DNA of 64,000 bases from Asparagopsis taxiformis (GCA_030407315.1 JALQPE010000931.1:62001-126000), one strand, 5' to 3'. Shown: positions 8,817-20,149, counted from the stretch's first letter. A program made the numbers and translations. Notes: generated from the letters alone by a model not told the origin.

Positions 8817-9929
8817 ATCGGATTACTGGATGATTGCGGCACACGAATGTCAAGTTGAGGGCTTGGAGTGTGGCAAGAGTGGTGAAGACCGGGAATGAGA
8901 CGAGGGAAAAAAGGGAATAGTTTGGTCATGGAAGGCGGACTCAATGGTACGTTGCAACATACACTGCCAACACGTGTATATGCTGTCAAAGTCATACACA
9001 GATGTCATACTCGGATTCGGGCAATTCGTTCAGGTCTGATATGACCTTATGCGGACTTGCAACAGTGTCGGTATGCAAAGGAACTAAAGTGGAACCAAAC
9101 GTGCACGTTCACCATGTAGGTTGTAGATACGTACATATTCCATTGTTGCTGTGTTTCCTTGCTGTCGATAGCAGCTGTATCCCACTCTCTGTTCAACACC
9201 TGTCCTCCTCCTCCGCCACTTCACACAAGATTTCGTGCCAGATGACATATCTCATTTACTGCCGCGTCACACAATCTCTACACTACCTCATAGGAGAAAT
9301 GGCTTTTCATGCCGTCATATTTGTCATGTTGTGCAATCCTTGCACGCGGCTGTTCTAATTTAGTTTTCGTTGACCCTTTCTCTTGATTGAACCACTATCT
9401 CTCTTTAACGACAGTTCACTCCGTACAACTCCAAAGGAGCTCAAAAATCACAGCCCCTCGGCAGATCTTCTTCACATAGCCATATCAATGTATTTCTTTC
9501 CATGGCATCATGATAGCAATTGCTCAACTCCATCACTACTACAATATAGAAGAAAACACATCAGATGAACATAATTCGTGAATCAATGCAGTCGTTTTAC
9601 CAGGTTTATCCACTCTAGCTAAATGAGATGAGTATTCGAGGACACTGCATCAATGCGATGCGCATGTCTGTTGTTTTGAGCAATCGATGTGTGCTGTGAG
9701 TGTAATCGTGTTCGACATGGTCAAGTTGTGACAACAGAGCCGCTTACTGCAACACTTGCCCAAACACTAAGTCACTACCCAATACGTTTCTTTAATGTCC
9801 TGCACAGAGACGCGACGGACAAAACATATTAACAGCTCCGTGCCTCTCAATGTGTCCTCATAATATACAGGGTTGTACTCGTTCTAAGCACACCTTAAGC
9901 TCTTCCCCAACACCGACCCAATCCATCTA
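8817..9929. other. Intergenic, no gene supported
   Basis: 1.1 kb between the ssSPT start and the end of the Pcf11-like gene. A 118-codon plus-strand frame at 9002-9358 has no recognisable features. No RNA gene was seen. Confidence 0.45.
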
Positions 9930-11966
9930 CTAGTTGTTCTTCACTAAGCTTGCAGCTCCTGCTGCTTCATTGCTCGGCACTTGTGCCTCAAGCTTCGCTT
10001 CGTTGCTCGAATACTTGTCGCCGTGTGGTAGTACATGCTTGACAGTTTCATTCAAGACATTTACTGTCTGTGGCTCTGTGTAACCACTCGGTCCACTCTT
10101 TATATCCTGGTATGTTGCCTCCGCTTCTATCTTCGGCTTCTTAACCTTTGGTTCGCTCGCCTCAGCTTCCCGCTCATGCGCATCCTCTGATGCATCCTCA
10201 TCCCGTCCATGTTTCCTGCCACTTTGATTGTGCTCTTCTTCCGTCCACTCCACTTTCCCGATCGCTGCCACGCCACCTTCCTCTTTAGTTGGCGTCGCAT
10301 CCGTCAGCACTACACAGCGAGTGTGGTACACCTCACCATCCTCCGTTCGCGTCGCTTCCTTCAACATCCAAGATCGTCTGTCGTCATCCCAGAATGATTC
10401 GAAACCTTCCTGACAAACGGGACAGATCTCGTTCTCACCTCTGGCTTCAACAGCGTCGTCCAAAACCTTTTCGTTTTCGTCATTAATTTTATCAGCAGCG
10501 TTCATGCCGTCTGTAGACGGATTCGTAGCGTTTCTATCGTTCAAGTTGGAGCCGACTTGCAAATTTGTACTTGACACACCGGTGCTGGTACCCGCATCGG
10601 CAGTGTCTTTGTTGACAAACACGCGAATGGGATCATACCAGCAGCGGGACATACCTCCAGTGGTAAGGTTCTGACTGCGGGCACGCTTACGCCTGTTCTG
10701 TTTGAAGAGCCAGTCCAAGTGATCGCGCAGACCCTCCTTTGTCTCAAACCGCATTCCATCGCTCTTTGACAGATGCGGTAGTTCTGTGTAAAGGGCGCGC
10801 ACCGCAGCTGCATGTGACATTGTCTTGAGATCAGAGAATTTCAATGTGGTCGGCATGGAAGGCTGAAAGACAGGAGCAGCTGCGGGCGGACGGCGAGGAA
10901 TACTGGGCGGCGGCATTGTTGAAGCCGACTGTACTGGGGCGACAAGGCCAGGAGGTAGTGCACGGATGAGACCGCTGAGGGCCGCAGATGACACCGGTGG
11001 AATAGGGGTTACAGCAGCTGGATGCGTTGGGACTGTCGGTGGAATAGGAGCACTACTAGGGAAGGGGGGTTGTGCGGTGGGAGCGGCTGAGGAAATTTCA
11101 CGGAGCTGCTGCTGGAAGCGTAAAAGTTGATCGCGAATAGGAGGGGGCGGCGAAGATTGAAGCTGTGTGGTAATCAACGTATTAATTGTTAAGAGTTGAC
11201 GGTTTGATGGGCGGATTGCCATGCTAGCTTTCCTAGAGATATCTGCCATCAAATTTTGAATCTGAAGCATGTGCTCCGAGGGCGGCGCATTGAGATGCTG
11301 CGGCGGGGGAGGCATTGAGTTTAGAATAGGAGCGGGGTTTGTAAGTATCTGATTGCGAAGCGGAATGGACTGAGGCTGCTGCGACTGCAACGCGACGGGA
11401 GCGGAGCGTGGCGGAGCGGAACGAAAGTTGTACTTGTTCGGTTGAGAAGCGACAGGCGCTGGGTGGGAAGGTGCGGAGTCATAATCGGCAGCTCGGCGAC
11501 GCATCGCGGTGACAATGTCCATTCCAAATATCGGGGGCCAAGTGTTTAGCAAACGATGCATCGACATGCGAACCTGGGGCGGAGCGACGGCATAGGCGGC
11601 AGTAAAGGTGTGAAAGAGGTTGCGTGCGAAACATGCAATGTAAGCGGCGCCGATGTTCTTGACGATGGAGTCGATGAGATACAAGAAGGGTAGTTTGGAG
11701 AGCGGAGGAGCGGTGAAGGCGCGCTGCTCAATGGTAGCGGCGATACCGGCGGCAGCTCCCAGGTTTTCGCCAGCGACACGTGTGAGGCTGGTGATGACGT
11801 CTTTGGAATTGAACGTGAGCTCGGAGAGAAAGGCGTCGTATTCCATGGCGGCCTCGCGGTCGTCCGGGGGAACGACGCTGAGGTCGAGGGGGCGCGGAGC
11901 GGGTGGTAGGGCTGGTGCATCGTTGGGTATGGCGCCTGGAGCGACGTATTGTGGTTGATGGAACAT
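9930..11966 (-). CDS. Pcf11-like pre-mRNA cleavage/termination factor (CID protein)
   Basis: 678 residues. Residues about 40-160 form an RNA polymerase II CTD-interacting domain: YDAFLSELTFNSKDVITSLT, then LPFLYLIDSIVKNIG and the helix ending LLNTWPPIFG. The middle is Pro/Gln/Ala-rich and disordered. Residues about 388-455 match the Pcf11 block HLDW..QNRR and a following Trp-Tyr, but the usual zinc ligands of that first finger are gone. Residues about 515-555 keep the second finger: CPVCQEGFESFWDDD, ending VYHTRC. The tail is charged, with a KKPK basic patch. Pcf11 bridges the CTD and CFIIm/CF IA for 3'-end cleavage and termination. The order CID, linker, two finger blocks agrees. Divergent from the HSBP1-like gene, 335 bp apart. 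Confidence 0.85.
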   Translation of the reverse strand: MFHQPQYVAPGAIPNDAPALPPAPRPLDLSVVPPDDREAAMEYDAFLSELTFNSKDVITSLTRVAGENLGAAAGIAATIEQRAFTAPPLSKLPFLYLIDSIVKNIGAAYIACFARNLFHTFTAAYAVAPPQVRMSMHRLLNTWPPIFGMDIVTAMRRRAADYDSAPSHPAPVASQPNKYNFRSAPPRSAPVALQSQQPQSIPLRNQILTNPAPILNSMPPPPQHLNAPPSEHMLQIQNLMADISRKASMAIRPSNRQLLTINTLITTQLQSSPPPPIRDQLLRFQQQLREISSAAPTAQPPFPSSAPIPPTVPTHPAAVTPIPPVSSAALSGLIRALPPGLVAPVQSASTMPPPSIPRRPPAAAPVFQPSMPTTLKFSDLKTMSHAAAVRALYTELPHLSKSDGMRFETKEGLRDHLDWLFKQNRRKRARSQNLTTGGMSRCWYDPIRVFVNKDTADAGTSTGVSSTNLQVGSNLNDRNATNPSTDGMNAADKINDENEKVLDDAVEARGENEICPVCQEGFESFWDDDRRSWMLKEATRTEDGEVYHTRCVVLTDATPTKEEGGVAAIGKVEWTEEEHNQSGRKHGRDEDASEDAHEREAEASEPKVKKPKIEAEATYQDIKSGPSGYTEPQTVNVLNETVKHVLPHGDKYSSNEAKLEAQVPSNEAAGAASLVKNN

Positions 11967-12020
11967 GTTTGCGGTGCAAGGGGAAGATGGTTGAGCGAAT
12001 AAACAGGGAGGAGGCGCGAC

Positions 12021-12027
12021 TTTAAAT
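12021..12027 (-). promoter_or_regulatory. TATA-like element of the Pcf11-like gene
   Basis: Minus-strand ATTTAAA lies 55 bp upstream of the ATG at 11966. Position and composition fit the TTTAAA-type boxes seen at other genes in the window. Confidence 0.4.
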
Positions 12028-12301
12028 GGTGCGGACTGCGGGTGGGTTGGGCTGCTCGGCGGACAGCGAAGAGATAGTCGGCAGCGCGAGTCACGATTAC
12101 AAATTTAGTATCGGTGGAGAGGATAAGTGCAAGTTGACGCTGCCAGCGCTCACCAGTTTGTGACAAACTGTCTTGAAATTGATTAGATTGCCCAGGACAG
12201 TCTGTCTTGTATCTGTTGTGCTGCCACGAAATCTTTTCATTATCAGCGACTTGTTATCGAACCAGTGCGTCCATCGTAAGCAGCTCTTTGCCCATCGCAA
12301 C

Positions 12302-12654
12302 ATGAGTTCTCCGCGTAAAAATTCTGCCGACGATGCCTTCACGGACAAGGAACGTGAAAAGCATGCGCAGATAGAAGCTGATATACAACAATTGCTCACA
12401 GACATGCAAACATCCTTCAAATCATTCTCAGAAACTATATTCACCAAGAGTAGGTTGCTCACAATTTTACCTCGTCCTTGTCCAACTACTCGAATCACTA
12501 ATCCATTCTCCCAGTCGACACAATGCAACAAAAGTTCAGCGCTCTGGAAAAGAGCGTAACACAACTACCGACATCAGCAACCGAAGAAGAACCGACATCG
12601 GACCCGGAGCCACCTACCAACGACGTCACACATACAAATTCGCATTCAAATTAA
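12302..12654 (+). CDS. HSBP1-like small coiled-coil protein, spliced
   Basis: Exons 12302-12449 and 12515-12654; the 65-nt intron (12450-12514) starts GTAGGT and ends CCCAG, phase 1. The product has 95 residues. Residues about 25-65 form a heptad coiled coil; QLLTDMQTSFKSFSETIF joined to TKIDTMQQKFSALEKSVTQL aligns along its length with heat shock factor binding protein 1 (LLQQMQ..F......I..RIDDM....D.LEK...DL). The splice junction creates the Ile of the conserved I-D-x-M step, supporting the intron. The C-terminal 30 residues are acidic and Pro/Thr-rich. HSBP1 proteins trimerise and bind the HSF1 trimer or the WASH complex; which applies here is unknown. The AlgH gene follows on the same strand with only 52 bp between stop and start. 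Confidence 0.85.
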
Positions 12655-12706
12655 ATTTTCCCAATTCGCCTTCATCTGCGCTCCAGCGCCCATGCACAAC
12701 CAGCTG

Positions 12707-13450
12707 ATGGCCTTCCTCGCCGCACCGTCCCTCCCCCTTTCCGCGCGACCGCGCGCAGCGCGATGCCAAGCGCGCAGGAAACCGGGTCCGCGCGCTTCCG
12801 CAGACCAAATCTCTAGCGAAGATTGGCGCGCCTTTCGCGCTCGTCTCGTCCAGCAGCAATCACAATCCGCTGCCGAATCCGACGCTTCCTTTGCGCACAA
12901 GCTCGTCGTACCGGAGACCGGTGCATTGCTCGTGGCCAATCCCTCGCTATTCACCGAACAGCAGGCGTATTTTCACCACGCAGTTATTCTGCTCTTCATG
13001 CATAACAACGAAGGTAGTGCCGGTATCATACTCAATCGTCCCCATCACGCCTCTTCGCCAACCCCGATCCCGCCCCCACCGTTCCAAGACCACCCCGTCC
13101 GGCTTGGTGGCGATGTGGGTAATGGTAGTTTGTTCGCTTGCTACCCCACTCCAGATTCCAATGCTGATGTCATTGCGTCCGACGCATGCGTCGTTTTGCC
13201 AGGCGTTTCTCTCACCGTTGATGTGGATGAATTGGCTCGTGGCGTTACTCGTGGTGTGTGTGATCGCTCTCAGGTGCGCTTCTACACAAAGTATTGCGGC
13301 TGGGCTGCCGGTCAGCTTGAGAGTGAACTTGAACGTGATGTATGGTATTTAGCCTCTGTCTCTAGCAATTATGTTACGTCTAAGGATACCGACTCTCTCT
13401 ACGCGCGCATTTTGGAACAGCTGGATATGAATCAAAGCAATGGCACTTAG
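12707..13450 (+). CDS. AlgH/YqgE (UPF0301) family protein, probably plastid-targeted
   Basis: The ATG at 12707 (MAFLAAPSLPLSARPRAARC) is chosen over the one at 12692 because red algal plastid transit peptides usually place Phe near the start; it gives 247 residues. After a basic, Ser/Ala-rich leader of about 50 residues comes the family core: GALLVANPSLF, then HHAVILLFMHNNEGSAGIIL, RLGGDVGNGSLF, and YCGWAAGQLESEL...WYLAS. These are the conserved blocks of the bacterial AlgH/YqgE fold, found in plants and algae as plastid proteins of unknown biochemical function. The usual length is about 190 residues plus the leader. Convergent with chlH, with 81 bp between stops. Confidence 0.85.
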   Translation: MAFLAAPSLPLSARPRAARCQARRKPGPRASADQISSEDWRAFRARLVQQQSQSAAESDASFAHKLVVPETGALLVANPSLFTEQQAYFHHAVILLFMHNNEGSAGIILNRPHHASSPTPIPPPPFQDHPVRLGGDVGNGSLFACYPTPDSNADVIASDACVVLPGVSLTVDVDELARGVTRGVCDRSQVRFYTKYCGWAAGQLESELERDVWYLASVSSNYVTSKDTDSLYARILEQLDMNQSNGT

Positions 13451-13531
13451 CTAACCTCTACTCTGCTACGATTTTGCGCTTGTCGTGATCGTCTAATAAT
13501 AGTTATTACTACGCACACACATCTTCTATTA

Positions 13532-16500
13532 TTAAACATCTACACCCTCTATTTCAGAGTCGATCTCTTCCAGTTCCTCACGAATCCTGCTCAGTAGCTC
13601 TTCATCTGGGTTTTCCCAAATTCCTCTACCCGCTGCTTCCAGGAACCTGGACAACACATTCCTGCAGTTCACATACAAAACAACAAAGTCAGAAATATCG
13701 CAAAGTACAACATACAAACCATTGCAATCAGTCCACAACAAACCTGTATGCCTCGGGTGAGGAACTGCGCAGCGTCTCCCTGTTCTTCTCATCCAACACA
13801 TATCGCTCAGCAGCCTGTGCAAACACAAAGTCGTCACCGAATCCGGCCGTTCCACCCCATCCAATCAAAGCGGTCATTCTCGTGGACACTTCGAATGCAC
13901 CACCAGCCCCATTTTCCAGCATCTTTTCTGCCCATTTCGGGTTCAAAAGCCTCGTTCGCAGCTCCATTCGCAAAACCTCTTCCAATTCCTTAGGCTCACG
14001 ACCGGCACCCCCATCGCGCGCAGCTCCAAACGATTCGACAATCGACGCACCAACTTTCTCATTCTTGCTTTCCACACGAGCTGCTCGCAGCAGTGCCCCA
14101 GTATTCGCATAATATTCTTGGATATCACTCAGACCATATTCAACGCTATCGATCTGTTGCACAACTCTTGCTGTTGTTGAGAGTACTTTTTTGAACGTTG
14201 ATTCACTTCTCTTCCCATTGTTATTGCGTCCATACATATATGCATTCCTATTTACAAAAGTTGCTGCGAGTTCATCCCCTTCTTCCCAAGTAGAATCAGC
14301 GACTTGTTCGTTGACCATCGATCCATAATCTGCTGGTGGGTTGGAAAACAATCTTGCTCCAGCATCGACTTCTTCATCTTCTCCATCATCCTTTATGCTG
14401 AGCGCATGCTTCTTGACAAAATTCATCTCGATTGGTTCTGGAGCTTCTGCCGCTCTACGACACATGTCGTCCAACAAGAACACAACGTGTTCAAACGAAT
14501 CTCTGAAAATTCCACTTAGGTTCAGGAGGACGTCTACTCGTGGTCTTCCAAGCACTTCCAAGGCAATCAACTCAAAACGTACCACTCTACCAGTACCATC
14601 TAGAACTGGCTCAGCACCAATCAGACCTAGTGCAATTCCAACAGATTCTCCCTTGGTCTTGATGTTATCCAGACCCCACAGAGGTACCGCTATCGTTTCC
14701 GGATATGAACCGTCATTGGCGTCACGATGAGCCTGAATAACACGGTTTGCAATCGCTCGCCCTGTTACAAACGCGCTCGGAGATGGCATCCTATACGGAT
14801 CTAGTGCATGTATATTTGTCCCGGTCGGCAATACCCCCACACCGTCACGAAGAACATCACCGCCTGGTAATGCTTCGATAAATTCACCATTAAGACCACG
14901 CACAATATTATCGAGCTCATTCCCCGTTTCTTTCAATTTCTCAACAATCTCCTTCGCTTTCACAACGACATCAAGTTCTTCCAATTCCAGCATATTGGAC
15001 ATTTGCCATGATTTTCCATCTTCTACAGCAGAGACGTCCATCATTGATGCCACAATCGCCCGAGCTACTGACAGGCGATTTTCTTCAGTGATAACTTTGT
15101 GATCTTCCCCAAGAATAGCTTCTACAAATCCTACAGCTTCTTCTGGACTGGGAGGGCGCCCAAGCACATGCAAACCTGATGAGAAGAGGCGTGATTCCAA
15201 TGTCTTCAGGTAGGTTGAAATTTGCCCAACGAAGTCAGTTGTAGACTGCTTCTCAATATCAATGCCAAGATCAACGTTCAGACCTGATGTAATAAGTTTT
15301 TCTTCAATAGCTTTGCGAATTTCTTCCAGACGCTCCGGAGAACCAGAGCCTTGCATGGCCTCGTTAAAATCCCATATTAAAGACTTCATTTCCTCCAGTT
15401 GGCCATAGAGCGCGGCGCGACCGTACGGGGGAACATTATGAGATATAATCGTTGCATAACCACGCCGCTTAGCAAGAGATCCTTCACTTGGGTTGTTCGC
15501 TGTGTAAACATACAAATTCGGTAGATTCCCGATAAATATATCTGACCAATTCTCCTCCGTGTTGCCGAGTGCAACACCGGGAAGCCATTCGTACGTGCCA
15601 TGAGTGCCTACGTGTATTGCCGCATCTGCTCCAAATCCTTGCTCAATCCATCGGTAGAATGCTGCGTATTGCGGATGTGGCGTCAGATCCCTTTCAAACA
15701 TCATTCGCATTGGGTCGCCTACAATACCCAACGGGGGCTGGACACCAATCCAAATATTGCCAAACTGGACACCGCCGAGTAGATGCCTCTCGGTAATGGT
15801 CTTGATATTATTGGAGGATCCGAGCTCCCCTTTCCACGATCGTTCGATTCGCTGGGAATTAATTGGACCAATCCATTCCCGAAGATCATTAGAAGCTACA
15901 GTTGTTGTACGTTCTAGAGCCTCGCGGGCTGATGAAGCATTGAGCTTACCCCCCTGCATCACTTCGTCACTTTGTTTGACAGCATCTAAAATTTCTTCAG
16001 CGCTTAGCGTGTCTCCGTTGCCGACGTCATATCCCTCCATTTTGAGTCTGCGTAATATATTAGAAAGTGAGAGTGGAACATTGAGCAAAGCTGCTGTACC
16101 GGTTGCACCAATAGACGGTGGAAAGCCATAAATGATGATTGCAACCTTCTTTTCCGCATTGGGTTTGCGACGCAAGGAAACCCAGTTGTGCAGACGACCA
16201 GTGAGGCGTTGCACACGGTTGGGAATAAGTTGAATCTCATCACCGACCAATCCACCGATGCAAACGGTATCAATGGCACCATCGAGCTCTGGGAGACTGT
16301 ACAACACCACGGACTGTAGACCAGCTACACCGCTCTTTCGCCACGACTGCAAGTCTTGAATAAGCAATGGGGCTGCAACAATGTACGGAACGTTTAGCTG
16401 ACGTAGAATGATCTGTCCAACATCAGCGTTTCGTCCACCAGCCATCGAGCCGGCAGGCCCACCAACAAGCGGGAAACTATGAGACAGAAAAGAAGCGAAG

Positions 16501-17712
16501 AAAATAAAACCGTCAGTCCACTCGCTCGCCTGAAAAGTGTGTTCTATTTGCAGATTGGGGACATACGTACCCAATAGTTGAAACAATCGCATCCACCATA
16601 GCAGATTTGCCGCGTCGGAAGGATCCATAAACGCGCTGACCAGTGTCTCGCATAGATTGCTTAGTAGTCGATGTGAGAAAATCTCTCGCGATGATGTGTG
16701 CTTCGACGCCTGTTATAAACACTGGCACAGGAATGAGCTCGGCATCTTCAAAGAAATTGATAAGCTGTGGGATATATTGAAGCTTGGACACAACATGCTT
16801 GCGATAAAGTAATATCCCAACACGGCTCCACGCGGTCCTGTGCGGAAATGTGTGCTCATACCATTTGATATATTCGTTTGGATGTTCAAAAAAATAGTCG
16901 GGACGTTGGGGATGGAGGAGGCCAACATTTGGTATTTGCACAATTTGTTGTATCACTCCGACGCCGGGGCGACAAAGTACTTCACGGGTGATGTACTCGA
17001 GCATCGAGACAACATTGTCAGTGCCACCAGCATTCCAGTATCCATATACGGTGAGCCAATGACGGAGATCCCTAGCAGCACGGCCTGGCACGGCACGCAA
17101 CATTATAGGAGCGTTTTTGAGTAAAGCCAAGTAGCCTGCAAGTTTATCTTCTTCACGACCAATGAGGCCCAATTTTTTCAACACGCTACGAACGAAGGGG
17201 GGCATACCGGAGGCAGACGAAGCCATTCGAAATTGACCGACGCGTGTGGAGGCCATGAGCTCGAGGGCGCTTTCGAAGACAAAAACGGTGGCTTGCGGGG
17301 GGATACGTTGGCGCAGCCATTCAACTTGGTCATAGTCGAAAATCAAACTGGAAAAGACCACGTCTGCAGAGCTCAATGCTTGTGTGATTGATGGTTGAGC
17401 AGCTGGGCCGAGCTGAGTGTCGGTGATGACAGTAACGCTGATAGCACTACGTGCAGCACGGGAAGCAGCAAGCGTGTAGGTTTGTAAATTGAAGGTCTCG
17501 AAGCCGCATATGAGAACGATGCGGGCGCGGGGTGCGGGGGCGGGGGTTGGAATGGGCTTTTGGATTGGAGACGGCGTGGGTGAAGAGGCAGGCGCACGGT
17601 GGGCAAGAATGTCGGGGCATGGACGGGTGGTACAACGGTTTTGAATCGAAAAGGTGGCGCGTGCTGAACGGACGGGAACAAGAGTTTGGAAAGCCGGATG
17701 CGTTGTGTACAT
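13532..17712 (-). CDS. chlH: Magnesium chelatase subunit H, three exons
   Basis: Exons 16571-17712, 13744-16476 and 13532-13661 sum to 4005 nt (1334 residues, normal for ChlH). Intron 1 (16477-16570, 94 nt, GTACGT..ATAG) and intron 2 (13662-13743, 82 nt, GTTTGT..GCAG) are both phase 2. Joined exons restore family sequence STIGFPLVGGP and EAYRNVLSRFLEAAGRG at the junctions. ChlH binds protoporphyrin IX and, with ChlI/ChlD and ATP, inserts Mg2+ as the first step of the chlorophyll branch in the plastid. Landmarks include PELDGAID, EKKVAIIIYGFPP, HVGTHGTYEWLPG and a C-terminal EIEGVDV. The ATG at 17712 starts a Ser/Arg/Pro-rich leader of about 60 residues that fits a transit peptide; the frame is open to 17928 but that part looks untranslated. 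Confidence 0.93.
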
Positions 17713-18159
17713 TACGTCTACGACTAGACAAATGTAGCGAGTGCGTGTGCGCGAGTGGCTGTGAAGGTAAAACGTAGTGTGGAGATGATGGGTGGCGGGC
17801 TGCGCGTTGCGTCCAATGTGCGGTGATCGTTGCTCAAGCGCTGAGCTGAACTGAACTGAAGTGAACTGAGCAGAGTAGAGCAAAACGGAGCGCGGCGTGT
17901 ACACGTGGAAAGAGGCGATTTTTTGCACGTCGTCCTCTCGGCTATCATCGACAAATGCTCGCGCTGCTCAATCAATGGCAACAATTGCCAAGTCATTGCA
18001 CGCACGCATTGCAAAACAAGCGAGAGCTGTACGCTGTCGAAGCAAAAACGAATGATCAATTAAAGGATACGACGGTTAGGTTAATAGCGGCGCGTCTATG
18101 AAGGAGAACACATTGCGCAACTGGCTTGAAGCAAAAGCTAACGATTCATCGCTACACGA

Positions 18160-18201
18160 CGCGCCGCGCCGCGCCGCACCGCGCAGCGCAGCGCAGCGCC
18201 A
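18160..18201. repeat. GCGCC / GCGCA simple repeat
   Basis: A run of GCGCC-type units is followed by CGCAG units, strongly alternating G and C in about 40 bp. Confidence 0.7.
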
Positions 18202-18359
18202 CAATATTGGACCAACGTGTACGCGCATACGTTTTAAACACGCGCGAGTCGACACGACGGCAACTCGGGCGTCACACTTTGTGACTCTACTTGCCGATCC
18301 GACGACACTGCATCCCAACAGTGCAACATGTTATCGGCGCGCCGCGCGAGTAGTCCACC

Positions 18360-18386
18360 CGCGCGCGCGCGCGCACACACACACGC
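18360..18386. repeat. (CG)n-(CA)n microsatellite
   Basis: A CG dinucleotide run passes directly into a CA run, forming alternating purine-pyrimidine DNA. Confidence 0.8.
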
Positions 18387-18697
18387 CCATCACGCTGCCT
18401 CGACGCGTGCCACCGCCTTTTGTCAGCCCATTGTCAGTGTACCGATAGATCATACGCCCCGTACGGTACAATTTCAGCTGGAAGCAACCTGCATATATTG
18501 TCCAATCCCCCCCTGACAAGTACTCTCCTCGCTTTTGATTGGATGTGGGACAACCAACCTCGCCGTGCCCTTCAAACAATTTAATTTAATTCTTCATCAC
18601 ATCTTTATGTGTACAGACCTTTGCCTACCCACGCGCAGTTACCGAAATTCATTCTACCAAACACCACTCTCGACATTACACATCTTTATAAACTATT

Positions 18698-20149
18698 TCA
18701 AGCATTGTATGCATTGCTAGTCACATTACCACCAGATCCAGTCCAATCCGTATGGAAGTACTCTCCCTTGGGCTTATCCAACCGCTCATACGTATGCGCA
18801 CCAAAGTAATCACGCTGCGCCTGCAGCAGGTTAGCCGGCACAACCGCTGAGCGATACCCGTCGAAGAACGACAGAGCTGTCATGAACGTCGGAACTGGAA
18901 CGCCGTACTTGGCCGCAACTCCCACCGTTTCCCTCCATCCGTTCTGCGACCTTTCGACAGCTTCCCTGAAAAAGTCGTCCAGTAGCAAGTTTTTCAGATC
19001 CGGCTTCTTCGTAAACGCATCACGAATATTGCCGAGGAAACGCGATCGGATGATGCAACCACCGCGCCACATCAATGCGATACCCGCATTGTTCAGTTCC
19101 CATCCATACTCTACAGCAGCCTCACGCAACAACATGTAACCCTGAGCATACGAAACAATCTTCGACGCATACAGAGCCTGTCGGATGTTCTCCAACATTT
19201 CCTTCTTGTCACCCGTGTACTTTTCCGCACCAGGGCCCGACAAGGAACTAGACGCTTCCACACGTTCCTCCTTCATGGACGACAGCGTACGCGCAAACAC
19301 TGCCTCGGAAATAAGCGTGACCGGAACACCCATGTCCAAAGAGGAAAGCACAGTCCACTTTCCAGTACCCTTCTGCATGGCGCGATCCATGATCTTGTCC
19401 ACAAGAGCGCCACCGTCGGTGTCCTTGTAGCGAAGAATGTTAGCCGTAATCTCAATGAGATATGAGTCGAGCTCGCCAGCATTCCACTCGGTGAAAACGT
19501 CAGCACACTCGTCAGCGGACATGCCAAGCACCGTCTTCATAATGGCGTACGCCTCACAGATGAGCTGCATGTCACCGTACTCGATACCGTTGTGCACCAT
19601 CTTCACGTAGTGGCCCGACCCGGAGGCGCCGACCCAGTCACAGCAAGGCTCGCCGTTGGACTTTGCAGCAATGCTCTGGAAGATGGGTTTAATGGCTGGC
19701 CATGCGGCGGCGGAACCTCCAGGCATGAGTGACGGGCCGTAACGGGCACCTTCCTCACCTCCGGAGACACCGGAGCCTACAAAGTACAGACCCTTGCTTT
19801 CAACGTATTTGGTGCGACGGTTCGAGTCTGGGAAGTGCGAGTTGCCTCCATCAATGATGATATCGCCGGCTTCGAGGTGGGGCAGCAGCTGTTCGATAAA
19901 ATCGTCAACGGCATCACCGGCACGCACGAGCATCATGACACAACGGGGCTTCTTGAGCGTGGCACACAGCTGCTCGATGGAATGGGTTCCGACGATTTGT
20001 GTGTCCTTGGCCTCGTTTTGGAGGAAAGCATCGACCTTGGCCGTTGTACGGTTGTACACAGCGACTTTGAAACCGTGGTCGTTCATGTTGAGGACGAGGT
20101 TCTGGCCCATAACGGCGAGGCCGATGAGACCAAAGTCAGCGGTTGCCAT
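18698..20149 (-). CDS. gnd: 6-phosphogluconate dehydrogenase (decarboxylating)
   Basis: 483 residues, full length for the family and intron-free. The NADP-binding start is FGLIGLAVMGQNLVLNMNDHG with NRT after beta-2. The substrate site includes GGNSHFPDS, the signature VGSGVSGGEEGARYGPSLMPGG region, and the catalytic lysine in HYVKMVHNGIEYGDMQL. The C-terminal block ends FHTDWTGSGGNVTSNAYNA. It oxidises 6-phosphogluconate to ribulose-5-phosphate with CO2 release, making NADPH in the oxidative pentose phosphate pathway. No transit peptide precedes the fold, so a cytosolic location is inferred. Confidence 0.97.
   Translation of the reverse strand: MATADFGLIGLAVMGQNLVLNMNDHGFKVAVYNRTTAKVDAFLQNEAKDTQIVGTHSIEQLCATLKKPRCVMMLVRAGDAVDDFIEQLLPHLEAGDIIIDGGNSHFPDSNRRTKYVESKGLYFVGSGVSGGEEGARYGPSLMPGGSAAAWPAIKPIFQSIAAKSNGEPCCDWVGASGSGHYVKMVHNGIEYGDMQLICEAYAIMKTVLGMSADECADVFTEWNAGELDSYLIEITANILRYKDTDGGALVDKIMDRAMQKGTGKWTVLSSLDMGVPVTLISEAVFARTLSSMKEERVEASSSLSGPGAEKYTGDKKEMLENIRQALYASKIVSYAQGYMLLREAAVEYGWELNNAGIALMWRGGCIIRSRFLGNIRDAFTKKPDLKNLLLDDFFREAVERSQNGWRETVGVAAKYGVPVPTFMTALSFFDGYRSAVVPANLLQAQRDYFGAHTYERLDKPKGEYFHTDWTGSGGNVTSNAYNA

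Larger units (their letters stand above)
17713..18697. other. Intergenic, simple-sequence rich
   Basis: 985 bp between chlH and the 6PGD gene. It contains two short GC-rich repeats (annotated separately). No protein or RNA gene recognised. Confidence 0.5.

Noticed and set aside
8318..8995. A 225-codon minus-strand open frame.
   Set aside because: It overlaps the spliced ssSPT gene in another phase and has no family resemblance; the ssSPT frame explains the conservation.
9002..9358. 118-codon plus-strand frame.
   Set aside because: No recognisable features; probably chance.
17713..17928. 72-residue N-terminal extension of ChlH.
   Set aside because: Composition is unlike coding DNA and a transit-peptide-like start begins at 17712.
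18360..18386. CG/CA run considered as a regulatory Z-DNA element.
   Set aside because: Short microsatellite with no further support; annotated as a repeat only.
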